This document shows, one piece after another, positions 59,210 to 64,000 of a stretch of DNA of 64,000 bases. Origin of the DNA: Phragmitibacter flavus (lineage in GTDB: Bacteria > Verrucomicrobiota > Verrucomicrobiia > Verrucomicrobiales > Verrucomicrobiaceae); assembly GCF_005780165.1 (NCBI RefSeq), contig NZ_VAUV01000001.1:124001-188000 (forward strand), read 5' to 3'. A program made the translations under genes and the position numbers. The notes under the pieces were generated by a model. That model searched no databases. It was not told where the DNA came from and saw only the letters and a program-made list of their open reading frames with translations. Position 1 is the first letter of the stretch. Each line of letters opens with the position of its first letter.

Positions 59210-60748
59210 TCAGAGCCGACGCCAGACGCGATTGTTCTCCTGCAGAAGCTGGTCGGCTTCTTTCGGACCCCACGAACCGGCGGGATATTCGCACATCGGC
59301 GGCTGTGGACCGTCGTTGTGCCAGGCATGTTCGATCTCGTCGATGAAGGACCACGCGTGCTCAACTTCATCGCGACGGGCAAACAAAGTGGCGTCGCCGG
59401 CCATGGCATCCAGTAGTAACCGTTCGTAGGCCTCCGGGCTGGCCTTGCCAAAGCTGGTGCTGTAGCGGAAGTCCATTTTGACCGGTTGCAAAAGCAGCTG
59501 CACGCCGGGGAGTTTGGACATCATGCGCAACGAAATGCCTTCGTCAGGCTGGATGCGGAACACCAAAACGTTGCGGCTTCCGCCCAACTCACCGGTCGCA
59601 AAAGGAACTTGCGGCGGTTGTTTGAAATGGATGGAGATCTCGGTGGCTTTTTTGGGCAACTGTTTGCCGACGCGCATGTAAAACGGCACGCCCTGCCAGC
59701 GCCAGGTGTCGATGAACAACCGAAGCGCCACATAACTTTCGGTCATCGACTTGGGATTGACGCGATCTTCCTGACGATATCCCACCCGCTCCACACCATC
59801 GACACTGCCAGCGGTGTATTGGGCGCGGATGACATTTTTCGCGACTTCATCCACCCCACGCCATTTGCGCAGCGAACGAATGACCTTCACTTTTTCATCG
59901 CGCACCGCATCGGCGCCGAGTCCGGTCGGCGGTTCCATGGCAACGAGGCTGAGAAGCTGGAAAAGGTGATTCTGCACCATGTCGCGCAAGGCACCGGCGG
60001 TGTCGTAATAACCGCCGCGACCGCCTTCCATGCCGAGGTTTTCGGCACAGGTGATCTGGACTTGCTCAATAAAAAGGTTGTTCCACAGCGGCTCAAAAAT
60101 GTGGTTGGCAAACCGCATGACCATGATGTTCTGCGCGGTTTCTTTGCCGAGGTAATGGTCGATGCGGTAGGTGTCGCTTTCGTGGAAGGTCTGGCTGACC
60201 ACTTCGTTGAGATGGCGGGCACTTTTGAGGTCCTTGCCGAAAGGTTTTTCGCAAACCACCCGAGCCCATTTGCCGCTTGGACCTTCATTGAGGCCGCTCT
60301 CGCGCAGCATCAGCATGATTTCGTCGAAAAATTCGGGGGCGGAGGCGAGATAGAACAGACGGTTGGCCGCAGCGCCCCGTTCTTTGTCGAATTCGTCGAG
60401 CAGGACTTTCAAAGCCTTGTAGCCTTCGAGGTCCTGAAATTCGCTGCGGTGATAATGGATGCTCTGACCGAAGTTTGCCCATAGGGCTGCGTCATGCCCC
60501 TGACGGGAGTTTTTTTTGTTCGACTCCTCCAGCTCAGTGCGGAATTCGTCGTCCGCCTTGTCGCGACGGGCAAAGCCCACCACCTTGAACTGGGGTGGCA
60601 GATCACCTCCGGCGGCAAGGTTGTAGAGGGCGGGGATCAGCTTGCGGTGGGTCAGGTCGCCGGTGGCGCCGAAGATGACGACCGTGCAGGGCTCGGCGCG
60701 ATGGCGCGAGATGAGCGTTTCCTGAAAAGGATTTTCAATGTCGGACAT
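59210..60748 (-). CDS. zwf: Glucose-6-phosphate 1-dehydrogenase
   Basis: A 512-residue enzyme of the oxidative pentose phosphate route, making 6-phosphogluconolactone and NADPH. The coenzyme fold G-A-T-G-D-L-T-H-R-K-L is near residue 30, the catalytic R-I-D-H-Y-L-G-K-E around residue 200, and the substrate pocket R-F-A-N-H-I-F and R-V-G-K-Q-L-P-K-K downstream. The length is normal. The ATG at 60748 is chosen, as upstream residues in the longer frame are not family-like. It is followed by opcA in the same operon, and is divergent from an MFS gene. Confidence 0.96.
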   Translation of the reverse strand: MSDIENPFQETLISRHRAEPCTVVIFGATGDLTHRKLIPALYNLAAGGDLPPQFKVVGFARRDKADDEFRTELEESNKKNSRQGHDAALWANFGQSIHYHRSEFQDLEGYKALKVLLDEFDKERGAAANRLFYLASAPEFFDEIMLMLRESGLNEGPSGKWARVVCEKPFGKDLKSARHLNEVVSQTFHESDTYRIDHYLGKETAQNIMVMRFANHIFEPLWNNLFIEQVQITCAENLGMEGGRGGYYDTAGALRDMVQNHLFQLLSLVAMEPPTGLGADAVRDEKVKVIRSLRKWRGVDEVAKNVIRAQYTAGSVDGVERVGYRQEDRVNPKSMTESYVALRLFIDTWRWQGVPFYMRVGKQLPKKATEISIHFKQPPQVPFATGELGGSRNVLVFRIQPDEGISLRMMSKLPGVQLLLQPVKMDFRYSTSFGKASPEAYERLLLDAMAGDATLFARRDEVEHAWSFIDEIEHAWHNDGPQPPMCEYPAGSWGPKEADQLLQENNRVWRRL

Positions 60749-60926
60749 GTGATTGGAATGGGATGCCGCCACCGCGAAGGCAACGAGGGGCAAAAACTAA
60801 GCTGCGTTATCGTTGCGCGCAACCAAGGACGTTTGCCCGACGGGGTGCAAGTGATGAAAGTGTTTCATCATAAGCATGAAATGCGCCCTGGAAGGCGGTG
60901 AGATTCGTATCCGTAATTTCCCAAAG

Positions 60927-62132
60927 ATGTCCCCGCCTCAAATCGCCGAGCGCCCTTTGCTGTTCCTGCTCGCTGCGGTGCAGTTCACGCATTTGATGGA
61001 TTTTATGGTGATGATGCCGCTGGGACCCCAGTTGATGCGGCTGTTTGAGATCGCCCCGGACCAGTTCAGCTTGCTGGTGGCAGTTTACACTTTTAGCGCG
61101 GCGATCGCGGGAGTGGCGGGAGCGTTGTTTGTGGATCGCTTTGATCGACGCACCGCGCTTTTGTTCACCTACGGCGGTTTTATCCTGGGCACCCTGGCTT
61201 GTGCCTTGGCCCCCGGCTACCACTCGCTGCTGGTTGCCCGGGCGATCAGTGGTGCTTTTGGAGGAGTGGCGGGATCGTTGGTGTTGACCATCATCGGCGA
61301 TGTCGTTCCGCCGGAACGTCGCGGTCGCGCCATTGGGGTGGTGATGGCCGCTTTTTCGCTCGCGTCGGTCGTGGGGGTGCCGGTCGGTCTCTGGCTGGCG
61401 GCGCAATGGAGCTGGCACGCGCCGTTTTTGATGATCGTCGGCACCGGCCTGATGGTCTGGGCGGCGGTTTGGGGAGTGCTGCCAAGGATGCGTGCCCACA
61501 TGCTCGCCGCCGATGCACCGGCCGTTAAAGTGCTCGCCGGCGTGAAAGAACTTTTGTCGAATCGCAACTCCCGAACTGCGCTTGGATTCATGATGATGAT
61601 GGTGTTTGGCCATTTCATCCTCATCCCGTTTCTGAGTCCGAGTCTGGTTTCCAACGCGGGATTGATGGAGAGTGAGCTGTTCTGGTTTTACCTCGCAGGC
61701 GGCATTGCCAGTTTGTTCAGCGCGCCGTTGATTGGTCGTATGGCCGATCGATTCGGAAAAAAATGGATGTTTGCCGTCACCATCGTGTGCGGGGCGGTGC
61801 CCGTCTATTTCATCGCCAACCTCGGCCCAACCTCACTGCCAATCATCATCATTCTTGCCGCCGTGTTTTTCATGTTTGCCGGCGGTCGTTTTGTGCCGGG
61901 GCAGGCGATCATCACCGGGTCCGTGCCGCCTCGTCTGCGCGGGAGTTTTATGAGCCTCAACAACAGCGTTCGCGATTTTGCCGCAGGTGCCGCTTCGTTG
62001 ATTGGCGGACAGATCATCGTGAAGGATCTGGTTACCGGCAAACTGCTTCACCTTCCCGTCCTGGGTTGGATCGCGATCACCGTGAGTCTGCTCAGCATGG
62101 TGTTGATGTCGCGGGTGAAACCGGTGTCGTGA
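60927..62132 (+). CDS. Major facilitator superfamily transporter
   Basis: A 401-residue transporter with 12 predicted helices. The N-terminal half has the D-F-M-V-M-M-P-L-G opening, D-R-F-D-R-R-T-A-L in loop 2-3 (motif A) and the motif C-like G-V-P-V-G-L-W-L-A. It belongs to the drug/sugar-type DHA1 group; substrate unknown. The ATG at 60927 starts just before the first helix; a longer start at 60876 adds 17 residues. Convergent with the RsuA-type gene; a REP-like repeat lies between. Confidence 0.9.
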   Translation: MSPPQIAERPLLFLLAAVQFTHLMDFMVMMPLGPQLMRLFEIAPDQFSLLVAVYTFSAAIAGVAGALFVDRFDRRTALLFTYGGFILGTLACALAPGYHSLLVARAISGAFGGVAGSLVLTIIGDVVPPERRGRAIGVVMAAFSLASVVGVPVGLWLAAQWSWHAPFLMIVGTGLMVWAAVWGVLPRMRAHMLAADAPAVKVLAGVKELLSNRNSRTALGFMMMMVFGHFILIPFLSPSLVSNAGLMESELFWFYLAGGIASLFSAPLIGRMADRFGKKWMFAVTIVCGAVPVYFIANLGPTSLPIIIILAAVFFMFAGGRFVPGQAIITGSVPPRLRGSFMSLNNSVRDFAAGAASLIGGQIIVKDLVTGKLLHLPVLGWIAITVSLLSMVLMSRVKPVS

Positions 62133-62140
62133 TCGAAAAG

Positions 62141-62206
62141 AAAGTAGAAGGCTCGTCCCCGAGCCCTGTTCCATCATGCAAGGCCCGGGACGGGCCTTCT
62201 ACTTTC
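62141..62206. repeat. REP-like double hairpin, family 1, copy C
   Basis: The same structure as at 28433 and 32621: AAGGCTCG-TCC-CCGAGCC then AAGGCCCG-GGA-CGGGCCTT, between AAAGTAGAAGG and CCTTCTACTTT. It lies between convergent genes. Its right arm overlaps the end of the RsuA-type gene by 8 bases and supplies that gene's TAG stop. Confidence 0.85.
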
Positions 62207-62900
62207 TTAGCGCCAACTCGCGCTCCTCTTCACTCAGCTCGCGCCATGTCCCAACCGCCAGATCATCCGGCAACGCCAGTGCGCCGATGCGCTCACGATG
62301 GAGGCTCACCACCCGGTTGCCAACGCGATGAAACATGCGTTTGATCTGATGATAGCGCCCCTCATGCAGCGTGACTCGTGCACGATGGCTTCCAAGAATC
62401 TCCAGCTCCGCAGGCAGCGTATGAATGTCCTCCGTGTGAAAATAGAATCCTGCCGCAAAGGCCGCCACTGCCTCTGGAGCAATCACCTCCGCCATTTCCA
62501 CCAAATACGACTTGGGCACCTTATGATGCGGATCCATCAACCGTTTTGACCACCGACCATCATTGGTCAAAAGCAGCAATCCTGAACTCGCCCGATCCAG
62601 TCGACCCGCCAGATGCAGGGACCCTTTGTCTGGATCGTCGATCAAATCCATCACCGTTGGATGTTGCGGGTCCGACGTTGCGCTCAAATAACCCGTCGGT
62701 TTGTGCAGAATCACATACAGCGACCGCACCTCTTCCTGAATACAGACCCCCTCCAGCTCCACGCGCATGAAACGATCCACCTCCCAGCGGCTGTCGCGAA
62801 TGACCACCCCATCCACGCTCACCCTGCCAGTCGCAATCCAGCGATGCGCCGCCGTGCGACCGGCAGAATCATGACTGGCAACCAGGCGATCAAGCTTCAT
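62199..62900 (-). CDS. RsuA-family rRNA pseudouridine synthase
   Basis: A 233-residue enzyme with an N-terminal S4 RNA-binding domain (M-K-L-D-R-L-V-A-S, G-R-V-S-V-D-G) and the catalytic domain with G-R-L-D-R-A-S-S-G-L-L-L-L-T, whose Asp is the nucleophile. The Y-H-Q-I-K-R-M-F motif and later V-V-S-L-H-R-E-R-I-G fit the RsuA/RluE group, which modifies one uridine in 16S rRNA or a nearby site in 23S. The stop codon lies in the REP-like repeat, suggesting that the repeat arrived later or shifted the end. Confidence 0.92.
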   Translation of the reverse strand: MKLDRLVASHDSAGRTAAHRWIATGRVSVDGVVIRDSRWEVDRFMRVELEGVCIQEEVRSLYVILHKPTGYLSATSDPQHPTVMDLIDDPDKGSLHLAGRLDRASSGLLLLTNDGRWSKRLMDPHHKVPKSYLVEMAEVIAPEAVAAFAAGFYFHTEDIHTLPAELEILGSHRARVTLHEGRYHQIKRMFHRVGNRVVSLHRERIGALALPDDLAVGTWRELSEEERELALRK

Positions 62901-62996
62901 ACCCGGCTACTGACGCCAAGATCTGACCAGTTTCTACCATGAAATCTCCCTTGTGAGCCTTGCATGTGTTCTTATCTGCATCAATCTTTGGGCCTC

Positions 62997-64000
62997 ATGG
63001 CGGCACACGTTGGAATTGATCTCGGCACCACCTTATCCGGCCTCGCCTACTTGAAGGCTGATGGCACCCCAGAAATCGTCCCCAATTGTGACGGCGAACG
63101 CCTCACCCCATCCGTCGTTTACTTCGAACAGAAAGAGAGCGTCAAACTGGTCGGCACGCCCGCCCGCAATGGCGGCGATCCGGAACGCACCGTGTTCCAG
63201 ATCAAACGCCACATGGACGATCCCGATTACTCCGTCGAGTTCGACGGGCACCGCTGGACTCCGTCAGAAATCTCCGCGCTCATCCTCAGCAAACTGAAAC
63301 AAGATTGCTCGAGGATCATTGGCGCGATCAAGGACGTCATCATCACCGTTCCCGCCAACTACAACGAGCTCGCCCGCAAAAGCACCATCGCCGCCGCCGA
63401 AATGGCCGGCATGAACGTGACCCGCCTCGTCAACGAACCCACCGCCGCCGCTCTTTACTACGCCTACCGCCACCATTCCCGCGGACGTGTTCTCGTCTTC
63501 GACCTCGGAGGCGGCACATTGGATGTCACCATCCTCGACATCGACTTCAACAACATCCGCATCATCACCAGCGAAGGCGCACGCCATCTCGGCGGCGGCC
63601 ATATTGACGATCTGCTGCTCGAACTCTACAGCGAGCAATACCGGCAGCATCTCAACACCGAACTCTACACCAACGAGCGCCAGCGCCGCCGCATTTTGCA
63701 GTCCATCGAAGACTCCAAAAAGATGCTCAGCAAACTGCGAAACATCCAGGACACCATCAGCAACAGCACCCACGGCAACGTCGCCATTGATCTCAGTCGC
63801 GAGACCTTCGAGACCATCATCTCACGCCTCCTCACCCGCGCCGTCATGCTCGTCGAGCAAACCCTCGACAGCGCCAAACTCAAACCCGGCGACATCGATC
63901 ATGTGGTGCTCGTCGGCGGCTCCACCCGCATTCCGAAGGTCAAAGCTGTCCTGCACAAGTTCTTCGGCAAAGCGCCCGAATTCTGCGGCAATGTCGACGA
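62997..64000 (+). CDS. DnaK/Hsp70-family chaperone (3'-truncated by the window)
   Basis: The first 334 codons of an Hsp70-type ATPase run off the end. The nucleotide-binding domain is clear: H-V-G-I-D-L-G-T-T-L-S-G-L at residues 4-16, N-E-P-T-A-A-A-L-Y-Y-A near residue 145, F-D-L-G-G-G-T-L-D-V near residue 167, and V-L-V-G-G-S-T-R-I-P-K near residue 303. The opening G-I-D-L-G-T-T-L-S-G differs from the usual G-I-D-L-G-T-T-N-S, so this may be a specialised Hsp70 instead of the housekeeping DnaK. The C-terminal substrate domain is not in view. Confidence 0.92.
   Translation, partial: MAAHVGIDLGTTLSGLAYLKADGTPEIVPNCDGERLTPSVVYFEQKESVKLVGTPARNGGDPERTVFQIKRHMDDPDYSVEFDGHRWTPSEISALILSKLKQDCSRIIGAIKDVIITVPANYNELARKSTIAAAEMAGMNVTRLVNEPTAAALYYAYRHHSRGRVLVFDLGGGTLDVTILDIDFNNIRIITSEGARHLGGGHIDDLLLELYSEQYRQHLNTELYTNERQRRRILQSIEDSKKMLSKLRNIQDTISNSTHGNVAIDLSRETFETIISRLLTRAVMLVEQTLDSAKLKPGDIDHVVLVGGSTRIPKVKAVLHKFFGKAPEFCGNVD

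Noticed and set aside
1-64000. CRISPR arrays, prophage and complete insertion sequences
   Set aside because: No regularly spaced repeats, phage structural genes or transposase genes were seen.

Overview
The window looks like a piece of a Verrucomicrobiota chromosome, probably order Verrucomicrobiales. Four proteins end in a PEP-CTERM sorting tail (V-P-E-P, hydrophobic stretch, arginine cluster). A four-gene block matches the Verru_Chthon cassette A-B-C-D. Secreted beta-propeller, ThuA, sulfatase and Gfo/Idh proteins, and an ECF sigma/serine-threonine kinase pair, are also common in this phylum. The assignment is inferred from gene content; no rRNA is present.

Layout. 1-7.2 kb: YqgE/AlgH, then a minus-strand run of surface or exported proteins (PEP-CTERM, pseudopilin, giant PEP-CTERM, Kelch, PQQ-type propeller). 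7.3-12 kb: small membrane protein, MutY, TrpB, methyltransferase, Tat-exported Gfo/Idh oxidoreductase. 12.4-13.1 kb: Phd/RelE-type toxin-antitoxin pair with a palindromic operator. 13.2-18.1 kb: a minus-strand operon of an MBOAT-like acyltransferase, two duplicated small membrane proteins, a DUF2071 protein, a DoxX-like protein, an exported protein and a DUF4013 protein, headed by a GbsR/MarR-type regulator; similar palindromes precede both the regulator and the operon. 18.2-20.2 kb: HD hydrolase, thioredoxin-fold lipoprotein without CxxC, small lipoprotein. 20.5-23.7 kb: an HtrA-like protease followed by a relative that has lost its catalytic residues. 23.8-24.2 kb: remnant of a nucleotidyltransferase toxin-type module. 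24.3-34.7 kb: Nif3, two tandem TPR proteins, HAD phosphatase, Tex, L,D-transpeptidase, PIN/antitoxin pair, six-blade NHL protein, cupin. 35-38 kb: YHYH protein and sulfatase, then decayed DNA. 38.4-42.1 kb: exported protein, kinase, ECF sigma factor. 42.6-53.2 kb: PEP-CTERM protein, Verru_Chthon A-B-C-D, PEP-CTERM protein, exported endonuclease/exonuclease/phosphatase. 53.3-64 kb: two tRNA-Gln genes around chrA, Nudix, ThuA, Bax-inhibitor-like protein, opcA-zwf, MFS transporter, RsuA-type synthase and a truncated DnaK-like gene.

The most interesting block is 42.6-53.2 kb. The four cassette proteins have the N-terminal features of minor pseudopilins and resemble, in order, GspK, GspI, GspJ and GspH, which form the tip of a type II secretion pseudopilus. 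No secretin, ATPase or platform gene is nearby, and the block is flanked by PEP-CTERM cargo-type proteins. I infer a dedicated surface-assembly or export tip that borrows a core machine from elsewhere. Second in interest is the MBOAT/DUF2071/DoxX operon with its GbsR-type regulator and paired operators.

Several gaps carry structured repeats: three copies of one REP-like double hairpin, one copy of a second family with the same layout, and a long inverted repeat of a third kind.
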